From positions 3,173 through 67,172 of the forward strand of contig NZ_CAJFCI010000071.1 in assembly GCF_904061905.1 (NCBI RefSeq): DNA of 64,000 bases, in the 5' to 3' direction. The position numbers were made by a program, and so were the translations under genes. This stretch comes from Zestomonas carbonaria (lineage in GTDB: Bacteria; Pseudomonadota; Gammaproteobacteria; Pseudomonadales; Pseudomonadaceae). Under the pieces are notes generated by a model, which worked only from the letters and a program-made list of their open reading frames with translations, searched no databases and had not been told where the DNA came from. How positions within the stretch are numbered: the stretch's first letter is position 1; each line of letters begins with the position of its first letter. Below, in pieces: positions 1 to 7,594 of this stretch.

Positions 1-602
1 CGGAAACGACGGGTTGGCACCCATCCTACGGACTCCAGGCGAGCCGGACATGTAGGAGCGGCCCATGGCCGCGAATCGCGCGCATGGCGCGCTCCTACGT
101 GTCGGGCTTCATTCCCCCGCCAGCTTGCGATTGGGTTGTAGGATGGGTGGAACCCATCACCCGGAAACGACGGGTTGGCACCCATCCTACGGACTCCAGG
201 CGAGCCGGACATGTAGGAGCGGCCCATGGCCGCGAATCGCGCGCATGGCGCGCTCCTACGTGCCGGGTTTCATTCCCCCGCCAGCTTGCGATTGGGTTGT
301 AGGATGGGTGAAACCCATCACCCGGAAACGACGGGTTGGCACCCATCCTACGGACTCCAGGCGAGCCGGACATGTAGGAGCGGCCCATGGCCGCGAATCG
401 CGCGCATGGCGCGCTCCTACGAGCCGGGCTTCATTCCCCTGCCAGTTTGCGGTCGTACTGGACGCGGCAGGTTGAAACCCATCATCCGGAAACGACGGGT
501 TGGCACCCATCCTACGGGCTCCAAGCGAGCTGGATATGTAGGAGCGGCCCATGGCCGCGTATCGCGCGCATGGCGCGCTCCTACGAGCCGGGTCTCATTC
601 CC
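1..602. repeat. Tandem array of ~161-bp REP-containing repeats
   Basis: Units begin at 1, 162, 323 and 487, so the spacing is 161, 161 and 164 bp; the last unit is partial and runs into the end of the next gene. Each unit holds two imperfect palindromes. One starts GTAGGAGCGGCCCATGGCCG and closes with its inverted GGCGCGCTCCTAC. The other is built from an inverted pair of GTAGGATGGGT / ACCCATCCTAC. The open reading frames across this region are by-products of the repeat. It is a BIME/REPIN-like array that may continue left of the window. Confidence 0.9.
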
Positions 603-1002
603 CTGCCAGCTTGCGGTCGTACTGGAAGCGCCAGCGCACGTAGAGCAGGGCGGTGCAGAACAGCGCCAGGCTGATCAGCGCTTCGCTCCAGCCGAGCAGG
701 CTGCGGTGCGGATCGAGGGCGGCCAGGACGCCCTTGATGAAGTACAGGTTGACCACGAAGCACAGCCAGGCGTGCGCCCGTGCGTTGCCCAGCAGCACGC
801 CGGGGGCGAGGATCAGCAGCGGCACCAGTTCGACCAGCAGGATCACCCAGGTCCGCGCTCCGTGCAGGTCGGCGAAGGCCAGGTTCCAGATCAGCAGCAA
901 CAGCAGCAGGGCGAGAAAGAGCGCCAGGCTCAGGCCACGGGTGAGGCTCAGGCGTGGTTGCAGCCAGTCCAGGGAGGGCAGGGGTTTCGCTTTCTTAGCC
1001 AC
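595..1002 (-). CDS. DUF2069 inner-membrane protein
   Basis: A 135-residue protein with four predicted membrane helices, at about residues 23-43, 51-71, 77-96 and 104-122, joined by short loops; this matches the DUF2069 family in size and layout. Its function is unknown. I chose the GTG start giving VAKKAKPL because a GGAGCGAG-like ribosome site precedes it and it overlaps the wrbA stop by 8 bases, implying translational coupling. Upstream extensions run inside wrbA. It is the last gene of the arsC-wrbA-DUF2069 run, and its stop lies inside the tandem REP array. Confidence 0.8.
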   Translation of the reverse strand: MAKKAKPLPSLDWLQPRLSLTRGLSLALFLALLLLLLIWNLAFADLHGARTWVILLVELVPLLILAPGVLLGNARAHAWLCFVVNLYFIKGVLAALDPHRSLLGWSEALISLALFCTALLYVRWRFQYDRKLAGE

Positions 1003-1600
1003 GGCCTCGCTCCAGGTGCTGGGCGGTTTGCGCCAGGCGCTGGCCGAGGGCGCGGCACAGGGCGATTTCATGTTCGTCCAGCGGCCGCTTGCCGTCGGCG
1101 CCCGCATGGTGGCTGGGGCCGTAGGGCGTGCCGCCGCCACGGGTTTCCAGCAGCGCCGCTTCGCTGTAGGGCAGGCCGGTGATCAGCATGCCGTGGTGCA
1201 GCAGCGGCAGCATCATCGACAGCAGGGTGCTTTCCTGGCCGCCGTGCAGGCTGGCTGTGGTGGTGAACACGCCGGCCGGCTTGCCGACCAGTTCGCCGGT
1301 CAGCCACAGGTTGCTGGTGCCGTCGAGGAAGTATTTCAGCGGCGCCGCCATGTTGCCGAAGCGGGTCGGGCTGCCGAGCGCCAGGCCCGAGCAGTGCCTG
1401 AGGTCGTCGAGGCTGGCGTACAGCGCGCCTTCTTCGGGAATCGCCGGTGCCACCGCTTCGCATTCGCTGGACACCGGCGGAACGGTGCGCAGGCGCGCTT
1501 CCAGCCCGCCCATTTCCACGCCGCGGGCAATCTGCCGGGCCATTTCCGCCGTCTTGCCGTGGCGGCTGTAGTAGAGCACCAGGATGTAGGCGGTGCTCAT
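995..1600 (-). CDS. wrbA: WrbA-type flavoprotein (NAD(P)H:quinone oxidoreductase)
   Basis: A 201-residue flavodoxin-fold protein. The phosphate-binding loop YYSRHGKTAEM lies at residues 10-20 and the FMN-contact motif GSPTRFGNM at 76-84; both are typical of WrbA. The family binds FMN and carries out two-electron reduction of quinones, which limits redox cycling in the cytoplasm. The length is normal for WrbA. The ATG overlaps the stop of the upstream ArsC-like gene in an ATGA arrangement, so the two are probably translationally coupled. Confidence 0.92.
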   Translation of the reverse strand: MSTAYILVLYYSRHGKTAEMARQIARGVEMGGLEARLRTVPPVSSECEAVAPAIPEEGALYASLDDLRHCSGLALGSPTRFGNMAAPLKYFLDGTSNLWLTGELVGKPAGVFTTTASLHGGQESTLLSMMLPLLHHGMLITGLPYSEAALLETRGGGTPYGPSHHAGADGKRPLDEHEIALCRALGQRLAQTAQHLERGRG

Positions 1601-1950
1601 GGCAGCAGCTCCAGCACCTTCTCCGGCGGTCGGCCGATGACGGCCTTGTCGCCGGCGATCAGGATCGGGCGCTCGATCAGCTTGGGATGGGCGACCATGG
1701 CGTCGATCAGTTGTTCTTCGCCGAGGCTCGCGTCGGCCAGGCCGAGCGTCTTGTATTCCTCTTCGCCGGTACGCAGCAACTGCCGTGCGCCTATGCCGAG
1801 CTTGGCCAGCAGGGCGCGCAGTTCGGCGGCGCTGGGCGGGGTTTCCAGGTAGCGCACGATGGTCGGTTGCAGGCCACGGGCTTCGAGCAGTTCCAGCGCG
1901 CCACGGGATTTCGAGCAACGCGGGTTGTGATAAAGGGTCAAATCAGACAT
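1597..1950 (-). CDS. arsC: ArsC-family reductase (YfgD-like)
   Basis: A 117-residue ArsC/Spx-fold protein with the catalytic cysteine in NPRCSKS (Cys12). The RPILIAGDKAVIGRPPE segment carries Arg94 and Arg107, corresponding to oxyanion-binding arginines of glutaredoxin-coupled arsenate reductases. No ars operon genes lie nearby, so arsenate may not be the physiological substrate; close homologues are named YfgD and their role is uncertain. The ATG giving MSDLTLYHN was preferred to a TTG two codons upstream. It is first in the arsC-wrbA-DUF2069 group. Confidence 0.88.
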   Translation of the reverse strand: MSDLTLYHNPRCSKSRGALELLEARGLQPTIVRYLETPPSAAELRALLAKLGIGARQLLRTGEEEYKTLGLADASLGEEQLIDAMVAHPKLIERPILIAGDKAVIGRPPEKVLELLP

Positions 1951-2048
1951 TGGCAAGTCGCATCCGCTAGGGGGTGGCGGCTATTCTAACCGCGTCGTCG
2001 CGCCTGTCTGCATTGCGTGGCGATTCCAGAACCGGCTAGGGAGAGGGC

Positions 2049-3302
2049 ATGCGTCAACGTTTCGAAGATGTGGTGGAGTTCTGGCGGTTCCTCTGGCAGC
2101 GCTTCTTTGGCGACCGCGCGCCCGACAGCGCCGCGGCGCTGACCTATACGACCCTGTTCGCCGTGGTGCCGATGATGACCGTGACGTTCGCCATGCTTTC
2201 GGCGATTCCGGCATTCCAGGGCGTCGGCGAGGAGATCCAGAGCTTCATCCTGCGCAATTTCCTGCCCACCTCGGGGGAAACGGTGCGCGAGTACCTGGTC
2301 AGCTTCACCGCCCAGGCGCGCCAGTTGACCTGGCTCGGCGTACTGTTCCTGGTCGTCACCGCGCTGACCATGCTGGTCACCGTCGAGAAGGCGTTCAACA
2401 CCATCTGGCGCGTGCGCCAGCCGCGTCGCGGGGTGGCCAGCTTCCTGCTGTACTGGGCGATCCTCAGCCTGGGGCCGCTGCTGCTGGGGGCGGGTTTCCT
2501 GGTCAGTACCTACATCACGTCGCTGTCGCTGATTTCCGGCCCGGACGCGGTGATCGGCGCCAAGACCCTGCTGCGCTTCATGCCGCTGCTGTCCAGCGTG
2601 GCGGCCTTCACGCTGATCTATTCCACGGTGCCGAATACCCGGGTGCCGCTCAAGCATGCCTTCGTCGGTGGTGCGCTGGCCGCCGTGCTGTTCGAGATGG
2701 CGAAGATGCTGTTCGGTCTCTATGTGCGCCTGTTTCCCGGCTACCAGCTCATCTACGGGGCGTTCGCCACGGTGCCGCTGTTCCTGCTGTGGATCTACCT
2801 GTCCTGGCTGATCGTGCTGTTCGGCGCCGAACTGGTGTGCAACCTGTCCAGTTCGCGGCTCTGGCGCCGCCGCAACCTGCCGCGCCTGCTGGTGTTGCTC
2901 GGCGTGCTGCGGATCTTCCATGACAGCCAGTTGCGCGGCGAGACGGTCAGCCTGCGCGACGTGCAACGGCAGGGCTGGCAACTGCCGGAGGACGAGTGGG
3001 ACGAGTTGATCGGCTTTCTCGAGCGCGAGCAGTTGATCTGTCGCACCAGCGGCGGCGGCTGGGTACTCTGCCGCGACTTGGCCCACTACAGCCTGCATCG
3101 CCTGCTCAGCCGCAATCCCTGGCCGTTGCCGCGCTCCGAACAGATGCCGGAGTCCCTGGATGAAGCCTGGTATCCGGCCCTGCGCAAGACGCTGGAGCAG
3201 TTCCAGCAGCAACAGCAGACACTGTTCGGCGCGAGCCTCGCGGATTGGCTGCAAAGCCACGGGTCGGCCCCGGCGATGAATGCGACGGAGAGCGAGAAGT
3301 GA
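2049..3302 (+). CDS. YihY/UPF0761 family inner-membrane protein (annotated as RNase BN)
   Basis: A 417-residue protein. An N-terminal domain of about 270 residues has six hydrophobic helices typical of YihY (early motif DSAAALTYTTLFAVVPMM). A cytoplasmic C-terminal part resembles a winged helix and ends in a Gln-rich stretch. The family was once called ribonuclease BN because of a mapping error; its real function is unresolved, so I do not assign nuclease activity. AGGGAGAGG precedes the ATG. It is divergent from arsC and transcribed alone. Confidence 0.85.
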   Translation: MRQRFEDVVEFWRFLWQRFFGDRAPDSAAALTYTTLFAVVPMMTVTFAMLSAIPAFQGVGEEIQSFILRNFLPTSGETVREYLVSFTAQARQLTWLGVLFLVVTALTMLVTVEKAFNTIWRVRQPRRGVASFLLYWAILSLGPLLLGAGFLVSTYITSLSLISGPDAVIGAKTLLRFMPLLSSVAAFTLIYSTVPNTRVPLKHAFVGGALAAVLFEMAKMLFGLYVRLFPGYQLIYGAFATVPLFLLWIYLSWLIVLFGAELVCNLSSSRLWRRRNLPRLLVLLGVLRIFHDSQLRGETVSLRDVQRQGWQLPEDEWDELIGFLEREQLICRTSGGGWVLCRDLAHYSLHRLLSRNPWPLPRSEQMPESLDEAWYPALRKTLEQFQQQQQTLFGASLADWLQSHGSAPAMNATESEK

Positions 3303-3353
3303 CGAAAAGGGTCAGTTTGCGGCCCATGCCGTTACGGCTGCTCGTCCGCCGCT

Positions 3354-3418
3354 CGTAGGGTGCGCCGTGCGCACCGCCAGGGCGCTCCCTACGCACGCCG
3401 AGTGGCGCACCCTGCGTA
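3354..3418. repeat. REP-like inverted repeat, GTAGGGTGCGC family
   Basis: CGTAGGGTGCGCCGTGCGCACC is followed by partly inverted copies ending in GGCGCACCCTGCG, forming nested hairpins just downstream of the yihY-type gene. A related palindrome lies at 6591-6613. It is extragenic and could act in 3'-end stability, but that is inference. Confidence 0.6.
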
Positions 3419-3496
3419 AATTCGTTGCGCGGCGGGACTGCCTGGCATGTTTCTGGCTATGAGCCAGTAGGGCATCGATGCACATGGGCGGGCGAG

Positions 3497-3700
3497 ATGA
3501 GTAGTAGGCAGGGCAGGGTTATCCGTTTGCAGCAGTGGAATCCCGAGCGAGCGCTGGAGGATTTGAACCGGCTGACCGGCCTGCGTTTTTCGCGGTGGCC
3601 CGACTCGTTGGTCGAGACGGGCACCGTCGTGGAGGGAGATGTCGGGGAGCAGCCGGCGTGCGACGAACCGGTCAGTCCGCGCGAAGTGGCCAGGGGCTGA
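3497..3700 (+). CDS. Small hypothetical protein, 67 residues
   Basis: An open frame of 67 codons starting MSSRQGRVIRLQQWNPERA. The middle contains RALEDLNRLTGLRFSRWPDS, which looks like a real helical protein rather than repeat-derived sequence, and codon use is normal for this genome. A weak GGGCGAG sits before the ATG. The gene converges on the 130-residue unknown gene with only 10 bases between stops. I recognise no domain and infer no function; a longer upstream start is possible. Confidence 0.42.
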   Translation: MSSRQGRVIRLQQWNPERALEDLNRLTGLRFSRWPDSLVETGTVVEGDVGEQPACDEPVSPREVARG

Positions 3701-3710
3701 GGGGAAGGGC

Positions 3711-4103
3711 TCAGGCGAGCGCGCGCTGTTCCTCGCCGACCGGTTGCTCGACGGCCTGGACGAACAATTCTTCGACAACCAGATTGCGCACGGCGACCGC
3801 GGAGCGCAGGTGGATCTGCATGTCGCGGATCTTCTGGCGGACCGTCAGGCGGGCGATGCCGGAGAGCAGGATCTTGTGCTGCGCGTTGACCTTGCCGTGG
3901 TCGATCGCCACCTCGCGGCGCGTCTCGCCATCCATGTAGCGCACCAGCAGCGACACCGGCAGGTTGGCCAGCCCCGGCAGGTGCAGCCAACTGGCGACGT
4001 TGTATTCGGCGACACGGCCTTCGTAGGGAGTCAAGATCAAGCGGGCGCTGTCGCTGATGCGCGATGGCACGCTGCCGATCAGCTTGTCGTGGGCTTGGGT
4101 CAT
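3711..4103 (-). CDS. Conserved hypothetical protein, 130 residues
   Basis: A 130-residue soluble protein beginning MTQAHDKLIGSVPSRISDS. There is no signal peptide or membrane helix. It contains a mixed alpha/beta stretch (residues ~15-75) and a charged helical C-terminus. I recognise only a Pseudomonas hypothetical and cannot name a domain. The start was chosen at the ATG preceded by GGAACC; an upstream in-frame ATG would add 17 residues rich in proline. It lies between the PilZ gene and the small ORF. Confidence 0.68.
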   Translation of the reverse strand: MTQAHDKLIGSVPSRISDSARLILTPYEGRVAEYNVASWLHLPGLANLPVSLLVRYMDGETRREVAIDHGKVNAQHKILLSGIARLTVRQKIRDMQIHLRSAVAVRNLVVEELFVQAVEQPVGEEQRALA

Positions 4104-4274
4104 GGCGGGTTCCCTGATGCTTCTGGGCTTGTTGGCTGGCGGGATTATAGGCACGCACGTACCGCTGAAACTGTGCGCTTGGCCGCCAGGCCGCGTGACC
4201 GGGCTCGCAGTTTACGTACAGAATCCAAGGGATTTCTGAAAGATCACCGACGTGGAGGCCCGTCCAGGGCGTCC

Positions 4275-5681
4275 CTAGGCCAGCTTCAGCGGGTAGCGGC
4301 TCACCAGCGGAGTCGTCAGGTTGGCGGCGGTCAGCGGCACGATGGCCTGGTTGTGCACGCTGGCCAGTTGCAGCCAGAGGTTTTCCCCTTCGACGAACTG
4401 CCCATGGGGCAGCCACAGGCCGTGGTGCCAGGCGCTGCCCTGTACGGGAGTGCTTTGCAGCACGCCGGGGTGGGTCTGCGCGCTCGGCGCCCGGCGCAGC
4501 CAGACGGGTCGGGGCAGTCCCTTGAGGTAGCGAATGCCCAGGTGCAGCCCCTCGTCGTTGATGTGGCGCCAGCGGATCATCGCCAGGACCGGTGTGTTGT
4601 TGCCAATCAGGAGCAGTAGCTGGCCCACCGGCAGTTGCGCGCCCTGGTCGGCATTGCAGAGCAGGCGCGCGCCACCGGGGCTGACGTCGAGGATGCGTGC
4701 GTTGCTGCTGCTCGGGCGCTGGTCGAGCAACTGCGCATGGATGGCCGGCAGGCCGATGACCAGCAGGCACTCGCTGCTGTGCTCGGTGCGCTCGTGGCGG
4801 CGCTGCTGGCGGCCCAGCCAGTGCTGGCGCACATGCTCGAGCAACTGGCGTTCCTTCAGGCTCTGTAGCGGCGCCGGGTCGTGCAGGGCGATCAGCAGCG
4901 GGCCGAGCTCGAAGCGCCGCAGGTATTGCGGGTCGCCTTCGGGGATCTGGTCGAGCGACAGGCACGGCTGCGCCTCGCTGAGGTCCACGGTGGGGCCTTC
5001 GCTCTCGTCGTCCTCGTCCCAGGGCGTCAGGCGCGGCAGGGCGGCCAGGGGAGCCAGTGCGCCGAACAGCAGGGGAGCCTCGCCCTCGGCCAGATGGAAG
5101 GGGTTGCTCAGCGAAAGCAGCAGCATCTGCTGGTAGAGGCCGCGCAGGGTGGTGGCCGCCTGGGGCTGGAACGCCGCCGCGACCGGTTCGTCCAGGCATT
5201 CCTGGCGCTCGCCTATCCAGTACAGCAGGTGGCTGTCGCGCCACAGGCTGGCAGGCGGCTCCTGGTAGAGCTGGTAGTGACGCAGCAGCGCCTGCGCCAG
5301 GAAGTGCTGGGCCATGTACAGGCACCAGGCCAGGTGCGGGCGGGAAGGATGGCGGCCTTGCAGGATCTGTAGCAGCAGGCGCTTGAACCCCGCCGCGGTC
5401 TCCGCGCACAGGCGTACGAACAGCGCCGATGGCGTACGATGGGCGTCGTATGCGCGGGCGTAGTGGCGATACTCCTCGGCGAAGCTTTGCAGCGCGCGCT
5501 GCCTTTCAAGTAAGGTCATGGCACTGCGGTTCAGGCGGAACAGGGTGCTCAGCGTCTGTTGCAGGCCGTGTTCATGGGGCAACTGGCGCGCATCGGCGAG
5601 CTGCTGGTGAAGATCGTTGAGCGAATCCGCGTTCTCTTCACGGATGTCCGGCACTTCCAGGCGCAAGGCATCCAGTGTCAT
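4275..5681 (-). CDS. Large PilZ-domain protein, putative c-di-GMP effector
   Basis: A 468-residue cytoplasmic protein. Residues 1-200 are helical and match no domain I know, and a short acidic linker (WDEDDESEGP, 221-230) follows. The C-terminal half holds a PilZ-like module: RRHER (Arg294, Arg298) fits the RxxxR motif and LDVSPGG (332-337) fits (D/N)xSxxG, the two elements that hold cyclic di-GMP. The intact motif pair suggests ligand binding. A role in motility or biofilm control is only inference. It is divergent from the thioredoxin-like lipoprotein gene, with about 30 bp between starts. Confidence 0.78.
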   Translation of the reverse strand: MTLDALRLEVPDIREENADSLNDLHQQLADARQLPHEHGLQQTLSTLFRLNRSAMTLLERQRALQSFAEEYRHYARAYDAHRTPSALFVRLCAETAAGFKRLLLQILQGRHPSRPHLAWCLYMAQHFLAQALLRHYQLYQEPPASLWRDSHLLYWIGERQECLDEPVAAAFQPQAATTLRGLYQQMLLLSLSNPFHLAEGEAPLLFGALAPLAALPRLTPWDEDDESEGPTVDLSEAQPCLSLDQIPEGDPQYLRRFELGPLLIALHDPAPLQSLKERQLLEHVRQHWLGRQQRRHERTEHSSECLLVIGLPAIHAQLLDQRPSSSNARILDVSPGGARLLCNADQGAQLPVGQLLLLIGNNTPVLAMIRWRHINDEGLHLGIRYLKGLPRPVWLRRAPSAQTHPGVLQSTPVQGSAWHHGLWLPHGQFVEGENLWLQLASVHNQAIVPLTAANLTTPLVSRYPLKLA

Positions 5682-5711
5682 ATCAACCCTGCATTTTTGA
5701 GGATCGACTGC

Positions 5712-6191
5712 ATGGGAGTGGGACTCCAGAGAGTGTTGGGTCGGTTGGTCATGGCGATGTTCGCCGGGCTTCTGCTGGCCGGTTGTGCCGAGGACGCGGG
5801 CGTCGATCAGCATGGACGAAAGGTAGCGGTTGAGCGCCTGGAAGGCCAGTGGCTAGTAATCAATTACTGGGCCGAATGGTGTGCCCCCTGCCGTACCGAG
5901 ATTCCCGAGCTCAACCTGCTGGCCGAGCAGCTCGCGGGGCAGGCCGAAGTGTTCGGCGTGAACTTCGACGGTCTGCAGGGCGAAGAACTGGCCAAAGGGG
6001 CCGAGGACCTGGGGATCCGCTTCACCGTATTGGCCACGGACCCGGCGCCGCGCTTCGACCTGCCGCGTAGCGAGGCGTTGCCGGTCACCTATATTGTCGA
6101 TGCCTCGGGCAAGGTGCGCGCGCGGCTGCTGGGCGAGCAGAATGCGGAAGGGCTGCGCAAGCGGTTGGTCGAGTTGCAGGCTGAGCGGTAA
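5712..6191 (+). CDS. Thioredoxin-like (TlpA/ResA-type) lipoprotein
   Basis: A 159-residue protein whose N-terminus ends in the lipobox LLAGC (Cys25), so it should be a membrane-anchored lipoprotein facing the periplasm. The active site WAEWCAPC (Cys57, Cys60) and a later cis-proline motif (LPVTYIVD) define a thioredoxin fold of the TlpA/ResA group, which usually reduces periplasmic disulfides. An alternative ATG at codon 14 would still keep the lipobox. The acylphosphatase gene follows after 19 bases, suggesting co-transcription. Confidence 0.85.
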   Translation: MGVGLQRVLGRLVMAMFAGLLLAGCAEDAGVDQHGRKVAVERLEGQWLVINYWAEWCAPCRTEIPELNLLAEQLAGQAEVFGVNFDGLQGEELAKGAEDLGIRFTVLATDPAPRFDLPRSEALPVTYIVDASGKVRARLLGEQNAEGLRKRLVELQAER

Positions 6192-6210
6192 CCCGCGAAG
6201 GAGAGATGCG

Positions 6211-6486
6211 ATGGCGCGCAAATGCACGCATGGCTATGTCAGTGGCCGGGTACAGGGGGTTGGCTTCCGCCAGTACGCTGCCGAGGAGGCCGAGCGCCTG
6301 GATCTCGATGGCTGGGTGCGCAACCTCGACGATGGCCGGGTGGAAGTGCTGTTCGAGGGCGAGGAAGAGGCGGTCGACGCCTTCGTCGAATGGCTGGGGC
6401 GGGGGCCGAAGAGCGCCAGGGTCAAGGCCGTCGAGCTTGAAGAGCAGCCTCTTCAGGGCATCACCGGCTTCATCGTGCGGCGCTGA
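6211..6486 (+). CDS. acyP: Acylphosphatase
   Basis: A 91-residue single-domain acylphosphatase. The signature GRVQGVGFRQY supplies the phosphate-binding loop with catalytic Arg20, and GWVRNLDDGRVEV supplies Asn38. The enzyme hydrolyses the carboxyl-phosphate bond of acyl phosphates such as acetyl phosphate or 1,3-bisphosphoglycerate. Length and motifs are standard. AAGGAGAG precedes the ATG, and the gene probably shares a transcript with the thioredoxin-like lipoprotein. Confidence 0.94.
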   Translation: MARKCTHGYVSGRVQGVGFRQYAAEEAERLDLDGWVRNLDDGRVEVLFEGEEEAVDAFVEWLGRGPKSARVKAVELEEQPLQGITGFIVRR

Positions 6487-6590
6487 ACCTGTGTGCTCAG
6501 CCGGGAGCGATTGTGTCGTTCCTGGCTCGGTACGCGCGGCACACCCTACAAAAGCTGCGTTATACCCCGAACTATGGGCTGGTAATCCCG

Positions 6591-6613
6591 CAGGGTGCGC
6601 TGTGCGCACCCTG
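6591..6613. repeat. Perfect palindrome, CAGGGTGCGC family
   Basis: Ten-base arms CAGGGTGCGC / GCGCACCCTG enclose a TGT loop between the convergent acylphosphatase and lipoprotein genes. It belongs to the same family as 3354-3418. There is no T-tract, so it is not a classical terminator. Confidence 0.7.
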
Positions 6614-6630
6614 TAAAAGCGAATCTCTGG

Positions 6631-7581
6631 TTAGTTGGCGCCTGGGTCTGCGGCCAGGCGTCCGGCGTCCTTCATCAGCGACTGGAGGAATTCCTGCTGC
6701 AATTCCGGATCGTTGCGGGTCAGCTCGATCAGGCTTTGCTCCAGCTCGCTGGCTTCTTCCTCCAGGCCCAGGTCGGACAGGCGCTTGACCCGGTGCACCC
6801 ACTGCGACACTTCGTCGTCTTCCAGATCCTCGTAGATCAGGTCGTGGGCTTCCTGCAACTTGCCGCGCAGCGTGCGGCTGACGGCCAGCGTGGCTTCGGC
6901 GCGGGTATTGTCCTGTGGGTCTTCGACGCTCAGTTGCAGCGTGCCGATGCGGCTGATGTCGTGATCGGCGAAGGGGCCGTCGAGGAGGTTGAGGCGCAGG
7001 ATGCCGTTGCGGTCGGTGGTCAGCTCGAGGGTTTCGCGCCCCGCCTTGACCAGCACCGGACGCTCGGCCCAGGGCAGGCTCGAATGCTCCGTGCGCTTGT
7101 CCAGTTGCTGTTCCTCGATGCTGGCGAGGTTCTGCTGCGAACGGCCGTTGGATTGCACGTTCATGAACGGGTTGAGGCCGGCGAAGCCGTAGCTGAACCA
7201 GCCCTTGGTGGCGCTGTCCGGCAGGTTGCCGAACGCCACTATGTTGGCCAGGTTGGCGCCGACGCCGGCGATCACCGCCACCGCGCCGAGGGGCACTTCG
7301 TAGATTTCGCGCCAGGGCTGGTACGGGGTGTAGCGGTCGTAGCGGCGCGTCACCTCGAACTCGGTGACCTCGAAGGTCTTCTGCTCGTTGATGCGAATGC
7401 GCCGTTGCGGCAGTTCCAGCACGCGCGGTTCGCCGATCTCGATCTGCAGGCTGTGGTCGAGCAGTTTGCGCTCGACGCGTTCCTCGTGCTCGCTGCGCTG
7501 CGGCAAGTGGTTGGCGCAGGCGCTGAGCAACAAGGCGCCGCACAGGGCGGCGCCGAGGAGAAGGGGGCTACGTGTGGACAT
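6631..7581 (-). CDS. Conserved lipoprotein of unknown function
   Basis: A 316-residue protein with a signal sequence ending LLLSAC (Cys22), so it is a predicted lipoprotein. The Asp/Ser sorting position is Ala23-Asn24, so outer-membrane delivery is possible. The mature part has a central glycine/alanine stretch (PLGAVAVIAGVGANLANI, about residues 97-114) and an acidic helical C-terminus with many EEE and LLE repeats. I recognise no enzyme domain. It is downstream of proS by 13 bases on the same strand, so read-through from proS is likely. Confidence 0.82.
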   Translation of the reverse strand: MSTRSPLLLGAALCGALLLSACANHLPQRSEHEERVERKLLDHSLQIEIGEPRVLELPQRRIRINEQKTFEVTEFEVTRRYDRYTPYQPWREIYEVPLGAVAVIAGVGANLANIVAFGNLPDSATKGWFSYGFAGLNPFMNVQSNGRSQQNLASIEEQQLDKRTEHSSLPWAERPVLVKAGRETLELTTDRNGILRLNLLDGPFADHDISRIGTLQLSVEDPQDNTRAEATLAVSRTLRGKLQEAHDLIYEDLEDDEVSQWVHRVKRLSDLGLEEEASELEQSLIELTRNDPELQQEFLQSLMKDAGRLAADPGAN

Positions 7582-7594
7582 GGCGTCTCGTGGA

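Noticed and set aside
226..1182. A 318-codon open frame on the + strand over the left repeats
   Set aside because: It is built from repeated REP sequence and then runs antisense to the DUF2069 and wrbA genes; codon use is not that of a gene.
1986..3260. A 424-codon frame antisense to the YihY-type gene
   Set aside because: The translation is Gln/Arg/His rich, as expected for the reverse frame of a GC-rich membrane gene.
3457..5409. A 650-codon frame on the - strand
   Set aside because: It crosses two real genes in another frame and is Arg/Pro/Ala rich; no domain and no ribosome site.
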